The notes beneath the pieces are model-generated. The model made no database searches. It was not told where the DNA came from and saw only the letters and a list, made by a program, of their open reading frames with translations. Both the position numbers and the translations under genes were made by a program. This document shows positions 1 to 8,362 of a stretch of DNA of 15,915 nt, piece by piece. Location of the stretch: contig JAHELQ010000063.1 in assembly GCA_024644125.1 (NCBI GenBank), positions 1-15,915 of the forward strand, in the 5' to 3' direction. How positions within the stretch are numbered: position 1 is the stretch's first letter; each line of letters starts with the position of its first letter. This DNA is from Candidatus Aminicenantota bacterium (GTDB lineage Bacteria; Acidobacteriota; Aminicenantia; UBA2199).

Positions 1-203
1 TCACTGGAAATTTGAACAAGATGGTAAATATCCTCGACGGAAAAGTAGCCGAAGGCAAAGAAGTCAAATGTGCTGCGAAAGGAGATAGTTATTGCGCTGT
101 TCTTATTAAAATAAAGTCCAAGGATTCTCCACATGTTGATTGGAAAGAGCTTGAAGGTCTTTGGACAGAACTTGACGCAAAATCAAAAGACTTAGTTCCT
201 TAA
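1..203 (+). CDS. V4R-domain protein, C-terminal fragment (5' end outside window)
   Basis: The reading frame is open from the left edge and stops with TAA at 201-203, so only about the last 66 residues are present. An internal TTG at 12 and ATG at 21 are not convincing starts, because the frame continues upstream and the visible part begins in the middle of a domain. The segment CAAKGDSYC (Cys, three residues, Gly-Asp, two residues, Cys) is the typical end of the V4R (4-vinyl reductase) domain, a small ligand- or metal-binding fold found in bacteriochlorophyll enzymes and in many prokaryotic regulators. A charged tail of about 30 residues without recognisable motifs follows. The gene faces the two roadblock genes downstream (convergent) and ends in an intrinsic terminator at 222-274. 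The exact role cannot be told without the N-terminus: it could be a stand-alone V4R protein or the end of a longer regulator. Confidence 0.72.
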   Translation, partial: TGNLNKMVNILDGKVAEGKEVKCAAKGDSYCAVLIKIKSKDSPHVDWKELEGLWTELDAKSKDLVP

Positions 204-221
204 AACTAGAATTAGTAAAAT

Positions 222-274
222 TAGTCTATCCTGATACGCACATAATCAATGCAGGGTAGACTACAAATTTTTTT
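222..274 (+). terminator. Intrinsic terminator of the V4R gene
   Basis: Arms at 222-233 (TAGTCTATCCTG) and 252-263 (CAGGGTAGACTA) pair over 12 bp with a single U-G wobble around an 18-nt loop. The run of seven T at 268-274 follows, starting four bases after the stem. It lies 19 nt after the V4R stop codon, as expected for a rho-independent terminator on +. The loop is longer than usual. Confidence 0.75.
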
Positions 275-358
275 ATATAGGATAATTGCCAACTTTTTTT
301 TCAAAAAAAATAATACCCATCTCTCAAGGCGTAATGGAAAATAATTCAAAAACTTTTC

Positions 359-469
359 TACCCTCTCCTGAAGTATCTATCGCTGTCTAAGAGCTTTTTG
401 AGTTTTCCCCCACCTCATAAGCTCTTCCAGAGCATTTCCAAGACAGAAATTTTTCTCCAGGAGAGGGTA
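359..469. repeat. 111-nt nested inverted repeat (structured RNA or MITE-like element)
   Basis: The outer arms TACCCTCTCCTG (359-370) and CAGGAGAGGGTA (458-469) are perfect 12-bp inverted copies. Inside them, CTGTCT (383-388) pairs with AGACAG (441-446), and AAGAGCTT (389-396) pairs with AAGCTCTT (419-426), all correctly nested, so the whole element folds into a long branched hairpin on either strand. It sits between the convergent V4R and roadblock genes, seven bases beyond the roadblock stop. No U-run follows either end, so it is not a standard terminator. It could be a small non-autonomous repeat of the kind scattered in intergenic regions, or a 3' untranslated structure. No coding potential was seen. 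Confidence 0.6.
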
Positions 470-475
470 AAAACT

Positions 476-844
476 CTAAATGAGCTTTAATAATTCCTCG
501 GTGGTCTTTTTCATCTCAAGAAATACAAGACCTAATTTTGCCTTCTCAGAAGCAATGGTGGTCAACACAGCCGACTCACCAACAAACGAAAGAATTACAT
601 ACCCATCTTTCCCTTTTACAAATGTTTGCTCCAATTCTCCCCTATCTAGCTCTCTTGCAGCCCTTTCCCCCAAAGCAAGCATCGCGGCAGACATAGCACC
701 CACTCTGTCCTCGTCGATATCTTGAGGCAATACCGATGCAATAATGAATCCGTCATCTGAAACAACTGCAGAAGCTTCAATATCAGAGGTTGAAGATTCC
801 AAGTCTTTCAATACTTCAATAATCTTTTCAATTTTACTTGCCAT
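476..844 (-). CDS. Roadblock/LC7-domain protein
   Basis: This is a 122-residue protein, a single roadblock/LC7 domain from end to end, close to the usual length for bacterial stand-alone members such as MglB. The family signature is visible: a leading helix, a beta-hairpin with VVSDDGFIIAS near residues 28-38, a long helix with AMSAAMLALGERAAREL, then strands around GYVILSF and a final helix. Such proteins form dimers that bind small Ras-like GTPases and act as GTPase-activating or scaffold factors in the cytoplasm. The start is supported by AGGAGG nine bases upstream of the ATG. It lies 48 nt downstream of a second roadblock gene in the same direction, probably as the last gene of that operon. 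The partner GTPase is not in the window, so its process (polarity, motility, signalling) is unknown. Confidence 0.88.
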   Translation of the reverse strand: MASKIEKIIEVLKDLESSTSDIEASAVVSDDGFIIASVLPQDIDEDRVGAMSAAMLALGERAARELDRGELEQTFVKGKDGYVILSFVGESAVLTTIASEKAKLGLVFLEMKKTTEELLKLI

Positions 845-892
845 TGCTTAAAACCTCCTATCTTTTTTGCATAATTGATTTATCATTTTTAT

Positions 893-1324
893 TCAGTTTG
901 TATGCCTGGTTTCTTCACGTTCATTCAATATTTTTTCAATGTCTCGAAGTGCGATATTTGTCAATCGCCTGTATGTCTTATAAGGAGGAACCACGACCGT
1001 TAAAACAAACTTGCGGCCTATTGCTTCAAATTCCCGGCAAACAAGTCTAAATTTGTCGTCATCTACCAGGGATACTTCATCCATTCTGTTAAAACCAATG
1101 AATCGTTGAGCTTTGGCTGAAACATCCTGTACAATTACTGAAATTGCAGAAATTACAACGTCATCGAATTCAGAAAATTTTGACGCCAGAGTAAAGCCCT
1201 CAAGAGTTGAAATGATAGATGCTTTGAATTCGCCTTCCTCATTAATTTTTTGCAATACGCTCTCAAGTTTTTCTTGGAGATAATTACTGGATTTAGAAGT
1301 GCATTCATTAGCCTTTTTATTCAT
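893..1324 (-). CDS. Divergent roadblock/LC7-like protein
   Basis: A 143-residue protein starting at the ATG at 1324. GAGG lies eight bases upstream of that ATG, whereas the in-frame TTG at 1330 would leave only two bases of spacing. After a polar N-terminal extension of about 30 residues comes a roadblock-type fold: a strand pair around ASIISTLEGFTLAS, a helix SAISVIVQDVSAKAQ, strands around FRLVCREFEAIGRKFVLTVVV, and a C-terminal helix. It resembles the roadblock gene downstream in layout but shares little sequence, so it is probably a specialised partner and not a recent copy. Heterodimer formation with that neighbour is an inference from the two-gene operon. The function is most likely regulation of a small GTPase or of a V4R-type partner. 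The family call is less certain than for the downstream gene. Confidence 0.7.
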   Translation of the reverse strand: MNKKANECTSKSSNYLQEKLESVLQKINEEGEFKASIISTLEGFTLASKFSEFDDVVISAISVIVQDVSAKAQRFIGFNRMDEVSLVDDDKFRLVCREFEAIGRKFVLTVVVPPYKTYRRLTNIALRDIEKILNEREETRHTN

Positions 1325-1378
1325 GTTCAAATCCTCAACCTTTTTTTTTCTTGTAAATAAAAAAACAGCTACATATAG

Positions 1379-1407
1379 CTTCTATCATATCGACAAAAGA
1401 AAGTCAA
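1379..1407 (-). promoter_or_regulatory. Possible sigma70 promoter of the roadblock operon
   Basis: On the - strand TTGACT (1407-1402) is followed after 17 nt by TAGAAG (1384-1379). The -35 is good and the -10 matches TATAAT at four of six positions. It would give a leader of about 50 nt before the ATG at 1324. A second consensus-like -35, TTGACA, lies further upstream (1478-1473) but has no good -10. The surrounding sequence is very AT-rich, so chance matches are possible. Confidence 0.4.
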
Positions 1408-1489
1408 ATGTAAAAAATATAATTAAATTCATTCAAAAAAATGTAATTATGCGTAACAATTTGCAATATTGTTGTCAAATCAGCTTTTT

Positions 1490-1520
1490 CCCATGGAGAA
1501 CCTTTTAAGTTCTCCATGGG
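1490..1520. repeat. 12-bp perfect hairpin downstream of tricorn gene
   Basis: CCCATGGAGAAC (1490-1501) and GTTCTCCATGGG (1509-1520) are perfect inverted copies around a 7-nt loop. It lies just after the end of the second tricorn gene (stop at 1542, - strand) and upstream of the roadblock promoter region. There is no U-run after the stem on -, so it is either a weak terminator or a 3'-end stabilising hairpin. On + the stem can be extended by two G-U pairs and three A-U pairs. Confidence 0.55.
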
Positions 1521-1541
1521 GGAAAATTTTCCTTTAAAATT

Positions 1542-4500
1542 TTATTTTATATCAACCGGGAATGGTTTATGTTTTGGCCATGGACGTGGCTCATCTTTTA
1601 TCTTTTGCAGCAAATACTCAATCGCTTTCATCAGTTGAGCATCATGCCCCCGGGCCATTTCCGCTGAATCGAGATCAATTTCGATATCCGGCACAACACC
1701 GACATTTTCAACAACCCATTCGCCTTTTTCACTGTAAATCCGGTAGTCAGGAGCGGTGATACCTCCACCATCGATTAAACCGATGAACATCGAAACACCA
1801 ACTAATCCACCCCAGGTTCTCGTACCGATCACAGGTCCCATTTTCCGTTGCTGAAACTGGAAAGGAAGCTCATCACCGCCCGATCCAGCCTGACGGTTGG
1901 TCAAGCAAGCCATATGAGCCCTGGTCGCCATTGAAGGAGATGTTTGGTCGTGCGAGTACCGGCGCGTCCAATACGAATGAATTTTTTTATCCAGGCGTTG
2001 CAGGAATATATCGGGATCAAGACCTCCGCCATTGAAGCGCCCGTCGATAACCAGTCCTTTTTTCCGAACCTGGGAATAAAAATATTTGGGAAATTCCACC
2101 GAAGAGCCGAGATAAGTATCCGGCAAATGAATATACCCGATCATTCCATTCGATTCCTTCTCGCACACTTTCCGGTTATGCTCGACCCAATCCTGGTATC
2201 TCAAGATGTTTTCGCTACGAAGAGGCTTTACGACAAATTCCCGGGCACCCATAAGTTCTGGTTTGTCATTGACAAGAATTCTAACCTGATCATTTGCCAG
2301 GCCGATGAAATAGCTATAAATACTTTTATTTGCCTGAACATCTTTCCCATTGACTTTCAGCAAATAATCACCCTCTTTCACGTGAATTCCAGGTCCGGTT
2401 AGAGGAGGATTGATTTCCCTGGACCAATCGGGAACCCGCAAAATCTTTTTGAAGCGGTATCTGTTGGATGTCTTGTCGATTTCCCAATCGACTCCCAACA
2501 TTCCGATAGCGATCTGTTCAGACTTTCTCTGCCGGTCTCCGCCGTAAATATATGTATGGGAGGTGTTCAATTCGCCTATTAACTCACCGATGATATACTG
2601 CACATCCTGCCTGCAGGATGCCAGAGCGACTAGATCGCCATATTTTTTCTTCAGAAGATTCCAATCCTGCCCTTGCATATTTGGTTCGTAATAGAAATCC
2701 CGCTCCAGACGCCAGGCTTCGTTGAAAATTTGCTTCCATTCGGAAATAGGATCAATGGTCATTGTCAAATGCCCGAGACTGACCGGTTCGCCTTTAGAGT
2801 CTTTGGCTGTGGATTTGATGATCCCGATAGTCTCATCCTTTTTATACACGATATGGGAACCATCGAACGATAGTTTATATCCATCGATTCCATTGATAAC
2901 CGCTTGTTTTTTACGGTCTTCTAGAGAAAAAGCGTAAAGGTTGCGCGGACCTAATGCGCGAAATTCGAAGCGGTTATAATCTCCTTCATCGGAATCAAGA
3001 AAGAATACGTCCTTATCATTCATGGCCAGATTTCTATAATTTCCTCGGGGAAGAGGCAATGCTTCGATTCGCTCCGAGATACCTTCAAAATCAATCGTTA
3101 CGTTCAAGGGAGCCGCACTGGAAGCGCCCGATGATTTTTTTGGCTTCACATCGCCGTTTTCTTCATCGCTTTGCGGAGGCAATAATGGTTTGCCATTTTT
3201 CTTTAGAGTCAAACTATAAACACCCGCCACTTTCTTGTAAACCATCTCCCACTCGAAATCACAGAATGTGGGATTGAACCTCCGATTGGACACGAACAAA
3301 AGATGCTCCCCATCCTTCGAAAATACAGGATTGAAATCATTAAAAATACCGTTACTGACGCAATGAATTTTTCCGGTATCCAATGCATAGATATACACTT
3401 TATACACCAGGTCCTCATCCAATTTAGAATAGGCGATAAAGCGGCTGTCGGGAGACCAGGCAAAATCATAGATTGGTTTCAAATCCTGTGAGACATCGAT
3501 GTTCTCGTATTTAGCCCGATCGACAAGAGTGACTTTTTTCGTTTTTACATCCAAAAAGTAACATGCCAATGTTTGATCGGCGAATGCGATTTTTGAACTA
3601 TCCGGCGACCAACGCAATGTGTGACGGTACCCATCTTTATTGGAGGTCAGAGTGACTGCCTCGCCCGTTCCAATTGGATCGACGATACAAATCTCATATT
3701 CGCCGGTTTTGTCCGAGATGTAGGCGATGGATTTGCCATCCGGCGACCAGGCCCCGTCTTTATCCCTGGCGCCTGAATCCATTGTCAGATTCCGGGTCGG
3801 ACCATTTTCCTTAGGTACAGTGAAGATTTCTCCCCGGGCGGTGATAACCGCGCGTTTCCCTGTGGGTGAAAGATCAAAGCCGGATATCAGGTCATCCACT
3901 TTTTTCACATAGGGCCGGACTTCCGGTTGATCTACGCGAATCTCCACGGGAATCTGCTTGTTTTGGCCGGAGACTGTATCGAGAACCCAAAGCGAAGCAC
4001 CAGCCTCGTAAACGATCTTATCCCCGCCCAGACTGGGGCGGCGGACATCATAATCAGCGTGATCGGTCATTTTTTTGGTGATTCCGGTGGCTAATTCATA
4101 CGAAAATATATTCAATACCCGTTCGCGGTCCGAACTAAAATATATTTTCCCATCTCCCCACATCGGCATCCTGTCGGTCCCCTCAAAATTAGTGATATTT
4201 TTTTCCTTTTGGGTGGCAAAGTCATATACATAGATTTCCTGGGCCAAACCTCCCCTGTATCTTTTCCATGTTCTGAACTCGCGACTCACTTTGTTAAAAG
4301 CAATGCTGTCGCCATCCGGAGAAAAACTTCCATTGGCAGCTTCATGAAGGGCGATTCGTTCCAATCCAGAACCGTCTGGCGAAATCATGAACAATTGGCT
4401 GAAACGGTTATAACTTTCTCTATCGGAGCTAAAAACGATCTTGTTTTGCTTTGGGTGCCAACCTACCACCTGATCATATCCTGGATGAAACGTCAGCCGG

Positions 4501-4835
4501 GTGATATTTCCTCCATCGGCATTCATTACATAGATATCGGTATTTCCGTCATAATCGCCGGTAAACGCGATCCATTTCCCATCAGGTGAAAATTTGGGGA
4601 ATCTCTCTTCGCCATCATGTATAGTCAAGCGTACGGCAACGCCGCCGTCGACATTGACCTTCCAGATATCCTCACCGCAAACAAACACGATAGTATCCCC
4701 ATTAATATCAGGAAATCTCATCAAAGCCGTGTTTTTCACCAGCGGCTCCGCATTAAGATTTGGGATAGAAAAAATTAAAGTTAAAGAAATTACAAATACA
4801 AACGAAAAGAATCGTTTCACTTTTTCCAGACTCAT
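1542..4835 (-). CDS. Secreted tricorn protease (peptidase S41-type), paralogue A
   Basis: This 1097-residue protein has the full tricorn layout (the Thermoplasma enzyme is about 1070 residues). A signal peptide covers residues 1-29 and ends near LNA. Two beta-propellers follow, roughly 35-320 and 325-690, full of WSPDGK/FSPDG-type blades. Then come a helical C1 domain, a PDZ domain around 780-870 and the catalytic C2 domain. The catalytic residues align with Thermoplasma S745-H746-S965-E1023: Ser759-His760 in TSHTYIYGG, nucleophile Ser985 in GSGGDELPF, and Glu1043 in VVENVGVVPD, with the same Ser-to-Glu spacing of 58. It should cut peptides to short products, acting outside the cytoplasm. Start: AGGAGG five bases before the ATG. 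It is the second gene of a two-gene operon, 23 nt after its paralogue. Position 2 after the nucleophile Ser reads Gly-Gly where the paralogue has Asp-Gly. Confidence 0.95.
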   Translation of the reverse strand: MSLEKVKRFFSFVFVISLTLIFSIPNLNAEPLVKNTALMRFPDINGDTIVFVCGEDIWKVNVDGGVAVRLTIHDGEERFPKFSPDGKWIAFTGDYDGNTDIYVMNADGGNITRLTFHPGYDQVVGWHPKQNKIVFSSDRESYNRFSQLFMISPDGSGLERIALHEAANGSFSPDGDSIAFNKVSREFRTWKRYRGGLAQEIYVYDFATQKEKNITNFEGTDRMPMWGDGKIYFSSDRERVLNIFSYELATGITKKMTDHADYDVRRPSLGGDKIVYEAGASLWVLDTVSGQNKQIPVEIRVDQPEVRPYVKKVDDLISGFDLSPTGKRAVITARGEIFTVPKENGPTRNLTMDSGARDKDGAWSPDGKSIAYISDKTGEYEICIVDPIGTGEAVTLTSNKDGYRHTLRWSPDSSKIAFADQTLACYFLDVKTKKVTLVDRAKYENIDVSQDLKPIYDFAWSPDSRFIAYSKLDEDLVYKVYIYALDTGKIHCVSNGIFNDFNPVFSKDGEHLLFVSNRRFNPTFCDFEWEMVYKKVAGVYSLTLKKNGKPLLPPQSDEENGDVKPKKSSGASSAAPLNVTIDFEGISERIEALPLPRGNYRNLAMNDKDVFFLDSDEGDYNRFEFRALGPRNLYAFSLEDRKKQAVINGIDGYKLSFDGSHIVYKKDETIGIIKSTAKDSKGEPVSLGHLTMTIDPISEWKQIFNEAWRLERDFYYEPNMQGQDWNLLKKKYGDLVALASCRQDVQYIIGELIGELNTSHTYIYGGDRQRKSEQIAIGMLGVDWEIDKTSNRYRFKKILRVPDWSREINPPLTGPGIHVKEGDYLLKVNGKDVQANKSIYSYFIGLANDQVRILVNDKPELMGAREFVVKPLRSENILRYQDWVEHNRKVCEKESNGMIGYIHLPDTYLGSSVEFPKYFYSQVRKKGLVIDGRFNGGGLDPDIFLQRLDKKIHSYWTRRYSHDQTSPSMATRAHMACLTNRQAGSGGDELPFQFQQRKMGPVIGTRTWGGLVGVSMFIGLIDGGGITAPDYRIYSEKGEWVVENVGVVPDIEIDLDSAEMARGHDAQLMKAIEYLLQKIKDEPRPWPKHKPFPVDIK

Positions 4836-4858
4836 GTTACCTCCTAAATTTGTATATC

Positions 4859-7800
4859 TTACCTTTTGGGATATGGGGGAGCGCCCGGAAATGTAAAAGG
4901 TTCATCCGAGATCTGCTTCAAAATAATCTCGATCGCTTTCTCCAATTGAGAATCTTTCCCCGCCATGACCGATGCCGGGTCGTTATCGATCAACACATCC
5001 GGATCGGCGCCGTGGTTCTCCACCCACCAGGTTCCTTCTTTCCCATAAAATCCATTGTTCGGTTGGTGGACAATACCATTGTCGATGGTCTGTTGCCCAT
5101 TGATAATGCCAACCAATCCGCCCCAGGACGGTACACCCACGACTGTGCCAAGGTTGCGCGCTTTAAAATGTTGGACAAAAGCCTCTCCGTCGGAGCCATT
5201 GTCTTCGTTTGACACAACCACGAATTTTCCATTGGAGACCGACCCGGGATAACGGAAAGGCACCATCTCTTTGAGATTATTGTAGGCGACCATTTTCCGT
5301 TCCAATTTGTCGATCATGAAATATTCCGTCCAACCACCGGAATTCCTGCGAACATCGATTATAATTCCATCTTTATAACGGAATGCGCGCCAGAATTTAT
5401 CGAATTCACCGATCCCGCCGGCTCCCATCGCGTTGATATGCATATACCCTACCCGGCCATTGGTGGCAGCCAGGACTTTGTTGATATTGCCGGTAAGCCA
5501 GTGGAAATACCGGAGATTGCGGTCACGCTTCACTGGTTCGATACGGTAACTTTTGGCGCCTTTCATGACAGGCAAACGATTCACGGTAAGTTTGACTTTT
5601 TGTCCCGGAACGACCTGCAGCAGTTTGAAGTAGTCATCGCCGGCTTTTAGTTGCACGTCGTTTATCGCCAACAAATAGTCGCCGTTTTTGACATCAATAT
5701 CCGGCCGGCTGAGAGGAGCCTCCAAATCGAGATTGTGTTCGGTAGGACCATAAATTTGTTTGAAACGGTAGAGCCCGCTTTTCTGGTCAACCTCCAGATC
5801 TGCGCCTAACAAACCGGTGAAAACTTCCGACTGCTCCATCTCCAATGGTCCTCGATCTCCGCCTCCGATGTAGGCGTGCCCGACGGACAATTCCCCCACC
5901 ATCTGGGACAACAACCAATTTAATTGCCGCCTCGAGGTCATATAAGGAATATATGAACGATACGTTTCACCAACTTTTTTCCAATCTTGCCCATGCATTC
6001 CCGCGTCATAAAAGAAATCCCGGTACCAGCGCCAGGTATCGGAAAAAACCTGGTTCCATTCCGCGGTATAATCGACTTCGTATACCATACCATCGAGATC
6101 GACCGGCTTCCCCAGTTTTTGATCCTTGAACAAAGAGGCGACAGAAGTGGCATAAATATCCGATTTGCTCTCCACCAGAATATGTTCGCCATTGGTGGAC
6201 AAGGAGAAATTTCTTATCTTGTCGGCCAGTACGGCATCTTTTTTCGACGCCATATCAAAAATATGCAAATCCCACTTTGTGCTTCTTCCCGGTTCGAATA
6301 TTTCTTCGTATTCGTTGTCGGTAAATTTCGGCACAGAACTAAACATCACTTTCCCGTTCCCAGCCTTCAAGAAAAAATAATTCCCCGCCGGAATAGGCAA
6401 AGGGAACGTCCGTTCCATTAATCCATCCAGATCTATTTTTATGGCGCCTGGAGTAGCGGTTTCCTTTTTTTCCTTCTCATCTACGTTCTCATCGAAGGGA
6501 GGTGCGTTTCCCGCTTGCAATTGAACGACCATCACCTGCTGCGGATTGGAAATTACATGATTGTCCTCATAGAAGTCCATCTGCACATCGAAATTACGGC
6601 TGGAAAGATAATACAGATACTTGCCGTTGGCGTCGAATACCGGATTGATGTTATCGAAAAATTCCCCGGTAACCGGATAACGTTTCGCGGTAGCGACATT
6701 ATAGAGAAACACCTGGCTGTTCCGGTTGAATTGCACCAAACTATAACAAATCCACTGACTATCGGGCGACCAGTTGTAATCGCTGATTTTCCAGTAAAAC
6801 TCATCGTTTTTCAACTGATTCGACGAATCCACCGTCACCAGGTTTCCTCCGGCCACATCCACCATAAAAATAGTGAAATCCTTGTTCCCGAACAAAATCT
6901 TTTTGCTGTCCGGCGACCAGAGTAGCTCGTAATTGGTGCGGTCCAACGAATTGGTAAGAGCTTTCCATTTTCCGCCATCGGCAGGCTGCGTGTACAATTG
7001 ATATTCGCCGGATTTATCCGAGAAAAACGCCACCATTTTTCCATCAGGTGAAATTTGCGGATACCGTTCCCGGGTGCCGGGAGTTTTGCAAAGGTTCGCC
7101 GTTTCACCGGACTTGCCAGTCGAAACAGTGAACACATCTCCTCTGGCTTCAATGGCGATGGTTTTCCCGTCGTTCGATATAGTGGAATAGTGAATATATT
7201 TTTTGGGATTGATATACCGGTTCCTGGTCATCCAATGGTCGGATCCGGCCTGAATTGCCAATCTTCTATTTTGATTTTCCTTTAAATCAAATACGTTGAT
7301 ATAACCGTCCTGAATGTAAACCACCCGGTTCCCATCCGACTCCGGCCACATGACATCGAATGTGTCGTATGCGGTCAGGGCCCGGACCGATTTGTCCTCC
7401 AGGTCCTGAAAATACAAATTGGTGACACCGTTGCCGCGGTCCGAGGCAAACACCATATCATCGCCGTACCACATCGGATAACTATTTTTCCCAACGTAAT
7501 CCGAAATCGCGGTAAACTGATTGGAAGTAAAATCGTACATCCAGATATCCTGGTGCTGTCCGCCTTTGTACCGTTTCCATTGATATTCAGGGTTTCCCTT
7601 TCGGCAATATAACAATTTAGATCCATCGGCAGAAAAGCTGCATAATACTCCACGATCAAGCGGCAAAGGATCGGGCGCCGACCCGTTCACCGAAACAAAA
7701 TACAATTTGGGATCGCGGCGAATAAAAACCTCAAAATAGGAACTGAATACAATCTGTTTTCCATCCGGAGTCCATCCAAGAACATTCGCTCCACCAGGCA

Positions 7801-8116
7801 CATAGGTCAATCGCCTGGGTTCGCCTCCCGCTGAAGGAATCACATACACACTTTCAGAACCGTCATACTGTCCCGAAAAGGCCACCAGATTTCCATCAGG
7901 AGAAAACCTGGGGGAGAATTCATTCCCCGGCGCATTCGTCAAACGTGTCGCCTTTCCACCCGTAGAATCCACAGTCCACAAATCCCCTTCATACGAAAAA
8001 ACGATCGTTCCACCGTGAATATCGGGGAAACTCATGAACCTGGCCTCCTCTGCCCCAAACAAAATGGCGGTAGGGATCAAAAAGACCAAAACCAATAAAT
8101 AAAACACCTTTTTCAT
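4859..8116 (-). CDS. Secreted tricorn protease (peptidase S41-type), paralogue B
   Basis: The protein has 1085 residues from the second ATG of an ATGATG pair. AAGGAG lies only two bases before the first ATG (8119) but five before the second, so the second is preferred. A signal peptide (MKKVFYLLVLVFLIPTAIL, cleavage near FGA) precedes two propellers with repeated FSPDG, WSPDSK and ISPDGK blades, then C1, PDZ and C2 domains. Numbered from this start, the catalytic His is 747 (GHAYIGGGD), the nucleophile Ser 975 (GSDGEAF) and the Glu 1033 (WVENHGADPD). The residue before the His is Gly, not the Ser found in Thermoplasma tricorn and in the downstream paralogue, so one member of the catalytic tetrad is missing. 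It is probably active but with altered rate or specificity. It is the first gene of the tricorn operon, transcribed from the promoter at 8264-8292. Confidence 0.95.
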   Translation of the reverse strand: MKKVFYLLVLVFLIPTAILFGAEEARFMSFPDIHGGTIVFSYEGDLWTVDSTGGKATRLTNAPGNEFSPRFSPDGNLVAFSGQYDGSESVYVIPSAGGEPRRLTYVPGGANVLGWTPDGKQIVFSSYFEVFIRRDPKLYFVSVNGSAPDPLPLDRGVLCSFSADGSKLLYCRKGNPEYQWKRYKGGQHQDIWMYDFTSNQFTAISDYVGKNSYPMWYGDDMVFASDRGNGVTNLYFQDLEDKSVRALTAYDTFDVMWPESDGNRVVYIQDGYINVFDLKENQNRRLAIQAGSDHWMTRNRYINPKKYIHYSTISNDGKTIAIEARGDVFTVSTGKSGETANLCKTPGTRERYPQISPDGKMVAFFSDKSGEYQLYTQPADGGKWKALTNSLDRTNYELLWSPDSKKILFGNKDFTIFMVDVAGGNLVTVDSSNQLKNDEFYWKISDYNWSPDSQWICYSLVQFNRNSQVFLYNVATAKRYPVTGEFFDNINPVFDANGKYLYYLSSRNFDVQMDFYEDNHVISNPQQVMVVQLQAGNAPPFDENVDEKEKKETATPGAIKIDLDGLMERTFPLPIPAGNYFFLKAGNGKVMFSSVPKFTDNEYEEIFEPGRSTKWDLHIFDMASKKDAVLADKIRNFSLSTNGEHILVESKSDIYATSVASLFKDQKLGKPVDLDGMVYEVDYTAEWNQVFSDTWRWYRDFFYDAGMHGQDWKKVGETYRSYIPYMTSRRQLNWLLSQMVGELSVGHAYIGGGDRGPLEMEQSEVFTGLLGADLEVDQKSGLYRFKQIYGPTEHNLDLEAPLSRPDIDVKNGDYLLAINDVQLKAGDDYFKLLQVVPGQKVKLTVNRLPVMKGAKSYRIEPVKRDRNLRYFHWLTGNINKVLAATNGRVGYMHINAMGAGGIGEFDKFWRAFRYKDGIIIDVRRNSGGWTEYFMIDKLERKMVAYNNLKEMVPFRYPGSVSNGKFVVVSNEDNGSDGEAFVQHFKARNLGTVVGVPSWGGLVGIINGQQTIDNGIVHQPNNGFYGKEGTWWVENHGADPDVLIDNDPASVMAGKDSQLEKAIEIILKQISDEPFTFPGAPPYPKR

Positions 8117-8263
8117 CATAACTCCTTATATCTCTTTCGAAAACGTCTCATGCCTCGTTCCGGTAATTATATTTATATAATACGTTCCTTTAACGAAAAA
8201 AGATTGAAGAAATAATAAATTCTTCCCACCATCATGACGACCGCGCCTACTTCCAATATATAC

Positions 8264-8292
8264 ATTATAAATCAAAATCCCACGCTTTCCAA
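8264..8292 (-). promoter_or_regulatory. Sigma70 promoter of the tricorn operon
   Basis: On the - strand TTGGAA (8292-8287), a 17-nt spacer and a perfect TATAAT (8269-8264). Transcription should begin near 8257, leaving a leader of about 140 nt before the tricorn ATG. There is a further TATAAT on - at 8171-8166 without a good -35. Confidence 0.65.
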
Positions 8293-8333
8293 CGGAATTT
8301 TTTACTAAAATAATAGCGGGAAAGGCGTAGCAT

Positions 8334-8362
8334 TTGACTTTCTGTTCCGCACCCATTATAAT
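8334..8362 (+). promoter_or_regulatory. Sigma70 promoter of the repeat-protein gene, with overlapping inverted repeat
   Basis: TTGACT (8334-8339), a 17-nt spacer and a perfect TATAAT (8357-8362) on +. The arms GTAGCATT (8327-8334) and AATGCTAC (8360-8367) form an exact 8-bp inverted repeat that overlaps both boxes, with arm centres 33 bp apart. That is a plausible operator for a dimeric repressor. Transcription from near 8369 leaves a leader of about 187 nt. Confidence 0.7.

Noticed and set aside
294..310. T8-C-A8 palindrome as a terminator for the roadblock operon
   Set aside because: A pure A/T stem with a one-base centre cannot form a stable hairpin; it is probably only an A/T tract.
359..469. 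CRISPR-like or riboswitch interpretation of the nested inverted repeat
   Set aside because: There is a single unit with no direct repeats or spacers, and it lies at a 3' end, not upstream of a gene, so neither fits.
8126..8356. 76-codon frame on - in the divergent intergenic region
   Set aside because: It covers the tricorn promoter, has no recognisable product and no convincing ribosome binding site; more likely non-coding.
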